A stretch of DNA of 8,743 nucleotides from Burkholderiales bacterium (GCA_016649475.1 JAENXP010000062.1:1-8743), one strand, 5' to 3'; positions 1-7,440 are shown, counted from the first letter of the stretch. The notes: generated by a model from the letters alone, not told the origin. Translations and numbers: made by a program.

Positions 1-35
1 ACGGCCATGCCGGCGCCGCCCTAAATAACGAACAC

Positions 36-69
36 TAACTAATTGGACAGTCGTTTGACACGTTAGTTA
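36..69. promoter_or_regulatory. Candidate operator dyad ahead of the beta-oxidation operon
   Basis: TAACTAA at 36-42 is matched by its exact reverse complement TTAGTTA at 63-69. When the two 17-nt halves are folded about 52/53, 11 of 17 positions pair. The dyad surrounds the TTGACA -35 box at 55-60, so a bound dimer would block RNA polymerase. The only DNA-binding regulator in the operon is the TetR-type protein at 3563-4432, which makes it the natural candidate binder. This link is inference. I saw no second copy of the motif elsewhere in the window. Confidence 0.45.
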
Positions 70-83
70 AGAGCGGTTAATCT
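55..83 (+). promoter_or_regulatory. Sigma70-like promoter for the 178-6101 operon
   Basis: A perfect -35 hexamer TTGACA at 55-60 is followed, after 17 nt, by TAATCT at 78-83, which matches the -10 consensus at three of six positions including both key ends. It lies in the most AT-rich stretch of the left flank and about 90 nt upstream of the first ATG at 178. It overlaps the 36-69 dyad. The remainder of 1-177 shows no convincing gene. Confidence 0.5.
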
Positions 84-177
84 ACGCCCTGGTCCGCAGG
101 CGGCGCTGCAGCGATTGGGGCCGCACGATTGCCCGGGCAGGTATTGAAATAAGATCTTGAATGCAGGAGCTCAACAG

Positions 178-2286
178 ATGGCCGAAGCCGTAAGTCTTTC
201 GATAGCCGACAACATCGCCGTAGTGACCATAGACAGCCCCCCGGTCAATGCCATGGCACAAAACGTACGCGCAGGGCTGAAACAGGCGTTTCTCGAGCTG
301 CAAACGCACAAGGAGGTGAAGGCAGTGGTCATCGGCTGCAAGGGCCGCACCTTCGTTGCCGGAGCCGACATCGGCGAGTTCGACAGCGGCATCGCCGCGC
401 CCGGGTACCATGAAGTGCTCGGGCTGATCGAGGACTGCGCCGTACCGGTGGTCGCGGCCGTGCACGGCACGGCGCTCGGCGGCGGCATGGAAATCACGCT
501 CGCCAGCCACTACCGCGTCGCCCACGAAGCGGCCCGCTTCGGCCTGCCCGAACTGACTCTGGGCATCATCCCCGGCGCCGGCGGGACGCAGCGCCTGCCC
601 CGCCTGATTCCGCTGGAGGCGGCGATGGACCTGATGTTGTCCTCCAAACCCATGCCCGCCGCCAAAGCGCGCGACCTGGGCCTGGTGGATGCCGTGATCG
701 CGGGGGACATCATCGAAGGCGGCGTCGCCTACGCGCGCGAACTCGCCGCCCGCGGCGCGGGACCGCGGCGCACGCGCGATCAGGCGGTACTGGGAGCCGG
801 AAGCGCCGCCGAACTCTTCGCGACGAAGCGCGCCCAGGTCGCCAAGACCATGCGCAACCGCCAGTCTCCGCTCGCGCTGCTCGATGCGCTGCAGGCGGCG
901 GTGGACCTGCCGTTCGCCGAGGGGCTGAAAGCCGAATCCGCGATTTCGGACAAGCTCGTCCCGGCAACGGAGGCGCGCGCGCTGCGGCATCTCTTTTTTG
1001 CGGAGCGCGAAGTACGCAAAATTCCCGGCCTGGCCGAGAATGTCAAAGCCCGGCCGGTCACGCGCGTGGGCATCGTCGGCGCAGGCACCATGGGCGGCGG
1101 CATTTCCATGTGCTACGCCAATGCCGGCGTTCCGGTAACGCTGCTGGACGCGAAGCAGGAAGCACTCGACAAGGGCATGGCGACGATACGCAAGAACTAC
1201 GAACGCTCGGTGGCGCGCGGCAGCCTCGAGCAGGAACAACTGGAGCAGCGTCTGCAACTGATCACCCCCACGCTGGACTATGCCGCGCTGGGCACCGCCG
1301 ACCTGGTGATCGAGGCGGTATTCGAGAACATGGCGCTGAAGAAGGAGATCTTCGCCCGGCTCGACAAAGTCGCGCGCAAGGGCGCGGTAATCGGCACCAA
1401 TACCTCGACGCTGGACATCGACGAAATCGCCGCAGTCACGCAGCGCCCGCAGGATGTGGTCGGCCTGCATTTTTTCAGCCCGGCCAATGTGATGCAATTG
1501 CTCGAAATCGTCCAGGCCGGGCGCACCGCGCCGGATGTACTGGTCACCGCTCTGGAAACCGCGAAGAGAATCAAGAAGACCGGCGTGGTGGCGAAGGTCT
1601 GCTACGGCTTCATCGGCAACCGCATGATGGACCCGTATGCGCGCGAAGCCGAGCATTGTCTGCTCGAAGGCGCGACGCCGGAGCAGGTCGACGGCGCGCT
1701 GGAAAAATTCGGCATGGCCATGGGCATACTCGCGGTGTTCGACATGGCCGGCGTGGACATAGGCTATCTCACCCGCCTGGAACGCAAGCATCTGCTGCCG
1801 GACGATCCCGGCTTCTACCGCCCCGATACCATGCTGTTTGATCGCGGCTGGCTGGGACAGAAAACCGGGCGCGGCTATTACCGTTACGACAGCGCGCGCA
1901 AGCGCACGCCGGATCCGGAAGTGGTCGAGATGCTGTGGCAGGAAGGCAAGCGCCTGGGCGTCGAACGCCGCCAGCCCGGCGAGCAGGAAATCCAGGAGCG
2001 CTGCCTGTACGCGATGATCAACGAAGGCGCGCGCCTGCTCGAAGAAGGCGTCGCTGTGCGCGCGAGCGATATCGACGTGGTGTATACCTCGGGCTACGGC
2101 TTCCCCCGATACCGCGGCGGTCCGATGTTCTACGCCGACAGCGTCGGACTGAAAACGATCTACGAACGCATACTCGAATTCCGGCGTACGCTGGATGCGC
2201 AATACTGGACGCCCGCGCCGCTGCTGGAAAAACTGGCCCTGGCCGGTTCGAGCTTTGCCGTCTGGCAGGCCGGCCGCGCTGTCTAA
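178..2286 (+). CDS. Bifunctional enoyl-CoA hydratase / 3-hydroxyacyl-CoA dehydrogenase (MFE1/FadB-like)
   Basis: A 702-residue cytoplasmic fusion enzyme catalysing hydration of a 2-enoyl-CoA and NAD-dependent oxidation of the resulting 3-hydroxyacyl-CoA. The crotonase domain spans about 5-190. Its two catalytic glutamates are present: E105 in GGGMEITLA and E125 in LPELTLGIIPG, followed by the family signature GAGGTQRLP. The dehydrogenase Rossmann motif GAGTMGGG lies at 301-308. The catalytic His is H431 in GLHFFSP, with its Glu partner E443 in LLEIV. Two C-terminal 3HCDH helical domains follow, at about 475-570 and 605-695. The length fits monomeric MFE1 (about 720) and FadB. ATG at 178 is chosen because AGGAG at 165-169 sits 8 nt upstream; a TTG at 157 would overlap that site. 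It is the first gene of the operon, and the next gene is a thiolase 31 nt downstream. The domain calls are firm, but substrate chain or ring type is unknown. Confidence 0.95.
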   Translation: MAEAVSLSIADNIAVVTIDSPPVNAMAQNVRAGLKQAFLELQTHKEVKAVVIGCKGRTFVAGADIGEFDSGIAAPGYHEVLGLIEDCAVPVVAAVHGTALGGGMEITLASHYRVAHEAARFGLPELTLGIIPGAGGTQRLPRLIPLEAAMDLMLSSKPMPAAKARDLGLVDAVIAGDIIEGGVAYARELAARGAGPRRTRDQAVLGAGSAAELFATKRAQVAKTMRNRQSPLALLDALQAAVDLPFAEGLKAESAISDKLVPATEARALRHLFFAEREVRKIPGLAENVKARPVTRVGIVGAGTMGGGISMCYANAGVPVTLLDAKQEALDKGMATIRKNYERSVARGSLEQEQLEQRLQLITPTLDYAALGTADLVIEAVFENMALKKEIFARLDKVARKGAVIGTNTSTLDIDEIAAVTQRPQDVVGLHFFSPANVMQLLEIVQAGRTAPDVLVTALETAKRIKKTGVVAKVCYGFIGNRMMDPYAREAEHCLLEGATPEQVDGALEKFGMAMGILAVFDMAGVDIGYLTRLERKHLLPDDPGFYRPDTMLFDRGWLGQKTGRGYYRYDSARKRTPDPEVVEMLWQEGKRLGVERRQPGEQEIQERCLYAMINEGARLLEEGVAVRASDIDVVYTSGYGFPRYRGGPMFYADSVGLKTIYERILEFRRTLDAQYWTPAPLLEKLALAGSSFAVWQAGRAV

Positions 2287-2317
2287 ACCAACCCGACCCC
2301 TAAAGCGAGAACAAATC

Positions 2318-3526
2318 ATGGCTAACGCATTCATACCCTACGGCATCTACTGGTCCACTCCCTTTGCCAAATGGCAGGGCGCGCTCGCGCATCTGCACAG
2401 CCTGAAGCTGGCGGCGAACGTCGGCAGGCAGTTCCTGCAGTCGAAAAACTTCCCCGCCGACAAGATCGACCTGGGCGTGCTCGGCCTCACCAATCCGCAG
2501 CCGAGCAGTTTCTACGGCCTGCCCTGGGTGACGGGCATGATGGGCCTGGAGGGCGTCACCGGCCCGACGGTTACGCAGGCCTGCGCCACCAGCGCGCGCG
2601 CGCTGCAGATGGCGGCGCAGGAAATCGCCCAGGGTTCGGCCTCGGTTGCGCTCGTGGTCACCGCCGATCGCATGTCCAACGGACCGGTAGTCTATTACCC
2701 CGACGGCACCGCACCCGGCGGCCAGGGCATCACCGAGTCCTGGACGCTGGACAATTTCAACAAGGATCCCCACGCGAAAAACGCCATGATCGAAACCGGG
2801 GAAAACGTCGCGCGCCGCTTCGACATCAGCACCCAGCAGCAGCATGATGTGGTGCTGCAGCGTTACGCGCAGTATCAACAGTCTGTCGCCAAAGAGCGCG
2901 CCTTCCAGCGCCGCTACATGGTGGATGTGAGCATCACCGACGCCGGCTTTCGCAAGCAGACCGGCACGTTCGCGGCCGACGAAGGCATATTCAACACCAC
3001 GCCCGAGGCGCTTGCCAAGCTCAAACCGGTAAAACCAGAAGGCACGGTCACCTTCGGCGGGCAGACGCACCCGGCCGACGGCAACGCCGGCGCGATCCTG
3101 ACCTCGCGCGAGCGCGCGCGCGAATTCGCCACCGATCCCAATATCGAAGTGGAATTGCTCGGCTTCGGCATGGCGCGCGTGGAAAAAGGCTACATGCCGA
3201 TGGCGCCGGTGCCCGCGGCGCGCGCCGCGTTGAAAGCGGCCGGCCTGGAGTTCAAGAACATCGATGCGGTCACCACCCACAACCCCTTCGCGGTGAACGA
3301 CATCGTGTTCAACCGCGAGACCGGCTTTGCGCTGGACAAGATGAATGCCTACGGCTGCTCGCTCATCTGGGGTCACCCGCAGGGCCCCACCGGCATGCGC
3401 AGCGTGATTGAACTGATCGAGGAACTGGCCCTGCGCGGCGGCGGCACCGGACTGTTCACCGGTTGCGCCGCAGGCGACTCGGCCATGGCGCTGGCCCTGC
3501 GCGTGAGCGACCGGCGGCGGGCTTGA
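2318..3526 (+). CDS. Thiolase-family protein (acetyl-CoA acyltransferase-like), divergent active site
   Basis: A 402-residue thiolase-fold enzyme expected to cleave a 3-oxoacyl-CoA with CoA, completing the cycle begun by the upstream gene. The nucleophilic cysteine is C89 in TQACATSARAL. The catalytic His is H353 in GHPQGPTGMR. The second cysteine, C383, sits in GCAAGDSAMAL. Two features are unusual. The oxyanion-hole motif normally reading NEAFA appears as HNPFAVND at 321-328. The usual C-terminal CxGGGxG loop is CAAGDSA. Both point to a subfamily distant from FadA and PhaA. The start at 2318 gives a conserved-looking N-terminus. The frame is open further upstream to 2195, but that stretch overlaps the preceding gene. 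The Shine-Dalgarno is weak (AGCGAGA at about 2304-2310). The product is probably thiolytic, but condensing or non-decarboxylative variants cannot be excluded. Confidence 0.88.
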   Translation: MANAFIPYGIYWSTPFAKWQGALAHLHSLKLAANVGRQFLQSKNFPADKIDLGVLGLTNPQPSSFYGLPWVTGMMGLEGVTGPTVTQACATSARALQMAAQEIAQGSASVALVVTADRMSNGPVVYYPDGTAPGGQGITESWTLDNFNKDPHAKNAMIETGENVARRFDISTQQQHDVVLQRYAQYQQSVAKERAFQRRYMVDVSITDAGFRKQTGTFAADEGIFNTTPEALAKLKPVKPEGTVTFGGQTHPADGNAGAILTSRERAREFATDPNIEVELLGFGMARVEKGYMPMAPVPAARAALKAAGLEFKNIDAVTTHNPFAVNDIVFNRETGFALDKMNAYGCSLIWGHPQGPTGMRSVIELIEELALRGGGTGLFTGCAAGDSAMALALRVSDRRRA

Positions 3527-3562
3527 GCGCATACGGCAATCAGGCTCGCCCGCGTCCACGCC

Positions 3563-4432
3563 GTGCGCAATCGTTCTTCGGTTGAAACCGCCGTCCTGCG
3601 CCAGGCACGCGAGCATCCGCAGCGCGGCCAGGCCAAGGCAGCAGAGGAACTGAACCGGCTCGGTTACACCATTTCGACGTCCGGGGTGCGCAACATCTGG
3701 CGCAAACACGGATTGGAAACGGCTTACAAGCGGCTGAAGGCGCTGGAAAAGCAGATCGGCGCAAGCGGCCGCGAACTGAGCGAGGGGCAAAAGGCGCTGC
3801 TGCGCCGCGGCGACGTGACGCGCAAACTCGCGCGCGCGTCCGGCCTGCACTCAGGCGGCGGCGACAATCCCGCGTCGGACGAGCGCCGCCGACAGATCCT
3901 CCTCGGCGCCGCCGAACTGTTCGTCAGGCACGGCTATGGCGGCACCTCCATTCGCGACATCGCCCAGCGCACCGGCCTGCTGCCCGGATCGGTCTATCAC
4001 TACTTCCCGGCCAAGGAAGATCTGTTCATCGCCGTCCATTGCGAAGGTTTCCGTCAACTGATTGCGCGGGTCGAAGAGATCATCCGCAGCGAGACCGATC
4101 CGTGGCGCAGGATGGAACTGGCCTGCGCCGCGCACATCGAGGCCTCGGTCGGCGACAACTCGATCCAGAAGATCACCGGCACCGGCTTGTTTTCGATCCA
4201 CGAGGAAGGGCTGCAGCGGCGGCTGAAATCGGACCGCGAGCACTACGACAGGCTGTTCCGCGGGCTGGTCGACGATCTCGGTCTTGCGCGCTCGATCGAC
4301 CGCTCGCTGTTCCGGCTGGGGCTGCTGGGCGCGGTAAACTGGGCGCGCGTATGGTACCGACCGGGGAAGAAGACGCCGGCGGAAATCGCCCGCGCCGTCG
4401 TCAGAATCTTTCGCGGTGACGCGAAGCGTTAG
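3563..4432 (+). CDS. TetR/AcrR-family regulator with N-terminal transposase-type HTH extension
   Basis: A 289-residue transcriptional regulator with two DNA-binding modules. Residues 105-155 are a canonical TetR_N domain: RRRQILLGAAELF, then GGTSIRDIAQRTG, then GSVYHYFPAKEDLF. The C-terminal ligand domain ends with an LGAVNWARVWYRP segment (residues 255-266), resembling TetR regulators such as KstR2 that bind CoA thioesters, so an acyl-CoA effector is plausible. Residues about 7-90 are extra. HPQRGQAKAAEELNRLG, STSGVRNIWRKHGLET and KRLKALEKQI closely resemble the N-terminal helix-turn-helix of IS481/IS3-type transposases. A typical TetR protein has about 200 residues, so the extra 90 are genuine. 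The start is GTG at 3563, the first start codon after an in-frame stop that is also the thiolase stop. No clear ribosome site precedes it, so expression may rely on coupling to the thiolase gene. It probably controls its own operon. Confidence 0.88.
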   Translation: MRNRSSVETAVLRQAREHPQRGQAKAAEELNRLGYTISTSGVRNIWRKHGLETAYKRLKALEKQIGASGRELSEGQKALLRRGDVTRKLARASGLHSGGGDNPASDERRRQILLGAAELFVRHGYGGTSIRDIAQRTGLLPGSVYHYFPAKEDLFIAVHCEGFRQLIARVEEIIRSETDPWRRMELACAAHIEASVGDNSIQKITGTGLFSIHEEGLQRRLKSDREHYDRLFRGLVDDLGLARSIDRSLFRLGLLGAVNWARVWYRPGKKTPAEIARAVVRIFRGDAKR

Positions 4433-4469
4433 TGGGTACCGCAGCAAAACCTGACTGGAGAAACCGACC

Positions 4470-6101
4470 ATGGGCAGCGCAGAAAAACTCAGCACCGGCC
4501 AGGCGATCGCCAGGTCACTGGTGCGCAACGGCATCGACACCATCTTCGGCATCCCCGGCGCGCACACCTACGATTTCATCGATGCGCTGTACGAATGCCG
4601 CGACCAGATTCGCTTCATCGTCACCAGGCACGAGCAAGGCGCCGGCTACATGGCCTACGGCTACGCCAAATCCACCGGCCGCGTGGGCGCGTTCACCGTC
4701 GTGCCGGGGCCGGGCGTGCTCAACGCCGGCGCCGCCCTGTGCACGGCCTACGGCGCCAACGCGCCGGTGCTGTGCATCACCGGCAACATCCAGTCGTATA
4801 ACATCGGGCGCGGCCGCGGCATCCTGCACGAACTGCCGGACCAGCTCGCGACCCTGCGCGGGCTGACCAAGTGGTCCGAGCGCATCAACCATCCGACCGA
4901 GGCCCCGGGCGTGATGGGCGAGGCCTTCAGGCAACTCAGGAGCGGGCGCACGCGCCCGGTGGCGGTGGAGACGCCCTGGGACGTGTTCGGCGCCAAGGCG
5001 CTGGTCGATCTCGACGTACGAATGGACGTCGCGCCGCCGCCGGAGCCCGATCCGGACGCGATTGCGCGCGCGGTCGCCCTGCTGCGGGAGGCGAAAAATC
5101 CGATGATCACCGTCGGCAGCGGCGCCATAGCCGCCCGCGCCGAGGTGCAGCAGCTCGCCCAATTGCTGCAGGCGCCGGTGACGTCGCATCGCAGCGGGCG
5201 CGGCATCGTCGGCGAAGATACGCCCTACGGCTTTTCCTGCGGCGCCGGCTACAAACCCTGGCTCGCTACCGACGTGCTGCTCGGCATCGGCAGCCGGCTC
5301 GAGCTGCAATACCTGCGCTGGATGAAAATTCCGGCCGGCCTCAAGGTGATACGCATCGACATCGACGCAACCGAAATGTCGCGGCTCAAACCCGACGTCG
5401 GCATCGTCACGGATGCCAGGCTGGGCACGCGCGCGCTGCTCGACGCCCTGTCGTCCACCCTGCCCAGGCGTCCCTCCAGAGAGGAAGAATTCGCGGGTCT
5501 GAAAGCGCAATTCAGGCAGGAGATTCAGAAGGTGCAGCCGCAGATGGGCTACCTGGACGCAATCCGCGAGGTGCTGCCGCGGGACGGTTTTTTCGTCGAG
5601 GAGATTTCGCAGGTCGGATTCACATCCCGCTTCGGTTTTCCCGTGTACGAACCGCGCACCTTCGTCACCGGCGGCTATCAGGACAACGTCGGCTTCGGCT
5701 TCATGAGCGCGCTGGGCGTGAAAATCGCCAACCCGGACAAGCCGGTAGTCTCGATCACCGGCGACGGCGGCTTCATGTTCGGCGTGCAGGAACTCGCGAC
5801 CGCGGTCCAGTACGGCATCAATCTGGTCACCGTCGTATTCAACAACTCGAGCTACGGCAACGTGCTGCGCGACCAGCGCAATGTCTACAAAGGCCGGGAA
5901 ATCGGCTCCTCGCTCACCAATCCGGACTTCGTCAAGCTCGCCGAGAGTTTCGGCGCGGCCGCATATCTGGCGAAGACCCCGGCCGAATTGAAAGCGGCGC
6001 TGGAAAGGGGATTCGCACAATCAGGTCCGGTGCTGATCGAGGTGCCGACCGAGCGCGGCTCCGAAACTTCGCCCTGGCCGTACCTGCATCCGAATTTGTA
6101 G
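4470..6101 (+). CDS. Thiamine-diphosphate-dependent enzyme, acetolactate synthase large-subunit-like
   Basis: A 543-residue ThDP enzyme with the three-domain acetohydroxyacid synthase/pyruvate oxidase architecture. The N-terminal Pyr domain (about 5-175) has the cofactor-activating glutamate E55 in TRHEQGAGYMAYGYA. The middle domain spans about 190-330. The C-terminal PP domain has the metal-binding motif starting GDGGFMFG at 431-438 and closing with NN at 458-459. ATG 4470 is preceded by TGGAG at 4456-4460 with a 9-nt gap. No IlvH-type regulatory subunit lies nearby, and the neighbours are beta-oxidation genes, so branched-chain amino-acid synthesis is unlikely. Alternatives known in this superfamily include 2-hydroxyacyl-CoA lyase/oxalyl-CoA decarboxylase and cyclohexane-1,2-dione hydrolase. 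A C-C bond-forming or -cleaving step on a keto or hydroxyacyl intermediate is the best inference. The fold is certain; the reaction is not. Confidence 0.9.
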   Translation: MGSAEKLSTGQAIARSLVRNGIDTIFGIPGAHTYDFIDALYECRDQIRFIVTRHEQGAGYMAYGYAKSTGRVGAFTVVPGPGVLNAGAALCTAYGANAPVLCITGNIQSYNIGRGRGILHELPDQLATLRGLTKWSERINHPTEAPGVMGEAFRQLRSGRTRPVAVETPWDVFGAKALVDLDVRMDVAPPPEPDPDAIARAVALLREAKNPMITVGSGAIAARAEVQQLAQLLQAPVTSHRSGRGIVGEDTPYGFSCGAGYKPWLATDVLLGIGSRLELQYLRWMKIPAGLKVIRIDIDATEMSRLKPDVGIVTDARLGTRALLDALSSTLPRRPSREEEFAGLKAQFRQEIQKVQPQMGYLDAIREVLPRDGFFVEEISQVGFTSRFGFPVYEPRTFVTGGYQDNVGFGFMSALGVKIANPDKPVVSITGDGGFMFGVQELATAVQYGINLVTVVFNNSSYGNVLRDQRNVYKGREIGSSLTNPDFVKLAESFGAAAYLAKTPAELKAALERGFAQSGPVLIEVPTERGSETSPWPYLHPNL

Positions 6102-6104
6102 CAG

Positions 6105-6121
6105 GCCGGCGAGTCGCCGGC
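6105..6121. repeat. GC-rich inverted repeat between convergent genes
   Basis: GCCGGCGA, one central G, then TCGCCGGC form an almost gapless 8-bp inverted repeat starting 3 nt after the ThDP gene stop. A weaker GGCC/GGCC hairpin follows at 6129-6141. This is where a terminator is expected, as the facing anti-sigma gene ends at 6200. No T-run follows either hairpin, so it is not a classical intrinsic terminator. The rest of 6102-6199 shows nothing recognisable. Confidence 0.4.
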
Positions 6122-6199
6122 GAGTCCTGGCCATCACGGCCGGTGTCGAAGGCGTTGCCGTCCGTGCGCAGGAAATGTTCCACCCCGGCTTTGGTCGGT

Positions 6200-6901
6200 T
6201 CAGATCTTCAGGTAGGTCCAGCCCTCCTGCAGGCGTTCGGCAACATGCTCGATCGCCGTCCTTGTCACGACCGCTTCGGGTATCAGTGCAACGTCCTCAC
6301 CGTTAGCTTGCAGGCGTGCGATGGTCTGCCCACAAGCGACGAAGCTGACGCGCTCGTGATGCGACTTGATACCCGCAACGCGCGCGGCATACGGAGTGGT
6401 GCGTGCTCTTAGCAGGTCCAGCCCGCGGTTATTGGCAATGATCTCGACCCGGGCATTGCCGGCCTTGGCGAGATAGGCCTCGGCCAGGTCGAGCGCGGCA
6501 ACCATTTGTTCGGATCGGGAGCTGTCGAGATGAATCAGGATGCGGGCGGGTTCGGCGGCGAACAGGCGCTCGGTCCAGGACGCCGCTAGGCCGGGTGATT
6601 CTCGAGTAGTCGCGGAATCGTGCCCCAACCAGCCGATCACTACGCCGACTACCAGGGTCAAGCTCGCAGCAAGCGCGCCACTCCCGATCGAAACCTGACG
6701 GCTCGCCGGGCGGCGGGCGTCCGGCACCCGACCATAGGCGTGACGCACCAGTTCCTTGGCGGAGCGCAGTTCGCACAGACGCTGGCCGAGTTCGGCGTCG
6801 CTTGCAATCGCGGTCAGTATCTCGTCGCACTCCTGCGCGCCAAGCTGCTTGTCGACGAACGCATTCAGGCGCTCGTCGGAGAAATTCCTCACATCGTTCA
6901 T
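6200..6901 (-). CDS. Membrane anti-sigma factor with C-terminal extracytoplasmic DsrE-like domain
   Basis: A 233-residue single-pass protein. Residues 1-60 form a short acidic/helical cytoplasmic segment (FSDERLNAFVDKQL, then SDAELGQRLCELRSAKELV) typical of small anti-sigma domains, but without the HxxxCxxC zinc motif. After Arg-rich residues (63-69), one hydrophobic helix spans about 74-92. The positive-inside rule places the N-terminus in the cytoplasm. Residues 119-233 form a DsrE/F-like fold: RILIHLDSS strand, helix, VEIIANN strand, VSFVACGQTI with C190, and a closing EGWTYLKI. The ATG is at 6901, with an AGGAG ribosome site about 6 nt upstream. Start and sigma-factor stop overlap as ATGA, implying translational coupling. 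The likely role is to hold the ECF sigma factor at the membrane and release it on a periplasmic signal read by the DsrE domain. The anti-sigma role rests on operon position and architecture; the DsrE domain rests on sequence pattern. Confidence 0.82.
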   Translation of the reverse strand: MNDVRNFSDERLNAFVDKQLGAQECDEILTAIASDAELGQRLCELRSAKELVRHAYGRVPDARRPASRQVSIGSGALAASLTLVVGVVIGWLGHDSATTRESPGLAASWTERLFAAEPARILIHLDSSRSEQMVAALDLAEAYLAKAGNARVEIIANNRGLDLLRARTTPYAARVAGIKSHHERVSFVACGQTIARLQANGEDVALIPEAVVTRTAIEHVAERLQEGWTYLKI

Positions 6902-7440
6902 TTCACACTCCTCAGGCGTGGCTGCGCCGCCACCTGCTCCATCAACAGTTCCCGTAACGAGCCCCGTGCGCGGCAAAGCCGGCTCATGACCGTACCTATC
7001 GGTATTTCAAGAACTTCGGCGACTTCCGCATAAGAGAAATCTTCGAGGTCGACCAGGGTGACGACCTGGCGCTGACCGAGCGGCAAGGCTGCGATTGCGC
7101 TGCGCACCCGGTTTACCGTTTCCTGCCGTTCGGCATGGATGTCCGGCCCCGGAAGATCGGATGGCAGCTCGGAAAGAACCTCGTCATCGACATCCCGACG
7201 CTGACTGCGCAAGTGATCAATCCAGCATCGATTCAGGATTGCGAACAGCCAGCTCATGAATTTTGCCGATTCGCGCAACTGCTCAAGCCGCGACAAGCCT
7301 CGCGTCAGGGCTTCCTGGGCAAGATCATCTGCCAGTGCCGCATCATGGCACCAGGCGAAGGCAACGCGATAAAGCCGGCCTCGGCTTGCCTTGATCTGCT
7401 CCATCAGCTCGCGCTGCTCTCGCGATTGCAGCCATTTCAT
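6898..7440 (-). CDS. ECF (sigma-70 family, extracytoplasmic function) RNA polymerase sigma factor
   Basis: A 180-residue sigma factor with only regions 2 and 4, as in the ECF group. Region 2 spans about 18-82, with ADDLAQEALTRGLSRLEQL and the region 2.3/2.4 segment FMSWLFAILNRCWIDHLRSQ. Region 4 spans about 115-168, with LPLGQRQVVTLVDLEDFSY and the recognition helix part EIPIGTVMSRLCRARGSL. The length is normal for the family. ATG at 7440 is supported by GGAGG (minus strand, 7454-7450) with a 9-nt spacer. Its stop overlaps the anti-sigma start by 4 nt. An ECF-type promoter lies directly upstream at 7463-7491 and matches another in front of the divergent dsrE gene, so positive autoregulation is likely. 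The family assignment is firm; the inducing signal is unknown but may be linked to sulfur or redox chemistry through the DsrE domains. Confidence 0.94.
   Translation of the reverse strand: MKWLQSREQRELMEQIKASRGRLYRVAFAWCHDAALADDLAQEALTRGLSRLEQLRESAKFMSWLFAILNRCWIDHLRSQRRDVDDEVLSELPSDLPGPDIHAERQETVNRVRSAIAALPLGQRQVVTLVDLEDFSYAEVAEVLEIPIGTVMSRLCRARGSLRELLMEQVAAQPRLRSVK

Noticed and set aside
1..24. Possible last seven codons plus TAA of a gene entering from the left
   Set aside because: The frame and stop are compatible, but eight codons cannot identify or support a gene.
157..177. Upstream TTG start for the hydratase/dehydrogenase
   Set aside because: It would overlap the AGGAG at 165-169, which is correctly placed for ATG 178.
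1110..1841. 243-residue plus-strand frame within the hydratase/dehydrogenase gene
   Set aside because: Out-of-frame, Arg/Gly-rich shadow lying wholly inside a well-supported gene.
2195..2317. Upstream extension of the thiolase
   Set aside because: It lies inside the preceding gene in another frame, and its residues do not resemble a thiolase N-terminus.
82..2334. 750-residue open frame on the minus strand antisense to the hydratase/dehydrogenase gene
   Set aside because: It is a by-product of strong third-position G/C bias. The translation is His/Arg/Ala-rich without a domain, while the plus frame has complete catalytic motifs.
2300..3850. 516-residue minus-strand open frame across the thiolase and the start of the tetR gene
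   Set aside because: Antisense shadow with no recognisable motif; it overlaps two genes with clear families.
4515..6020. 501-residue minus-strand open frame opposite the ThDP enzyme
   Set aside because: Antisense shadow; the plus strand has the full ThDP-binding motif and a good ribosome site.
6105..6141. Intrinsic terminator between the convergent genes
   Set aside because: Hairpins exist but no T-run follows on either strand, so it is recorded only as an inverted repeat.
6902..6976. Upstream start for the anti-sigma factor
   Set aside because: It lies inside the sigma gene. ATG 6901 has a good AGGAG site and an ATGA overlap, and the extra residues are Gly/Ala-rich.
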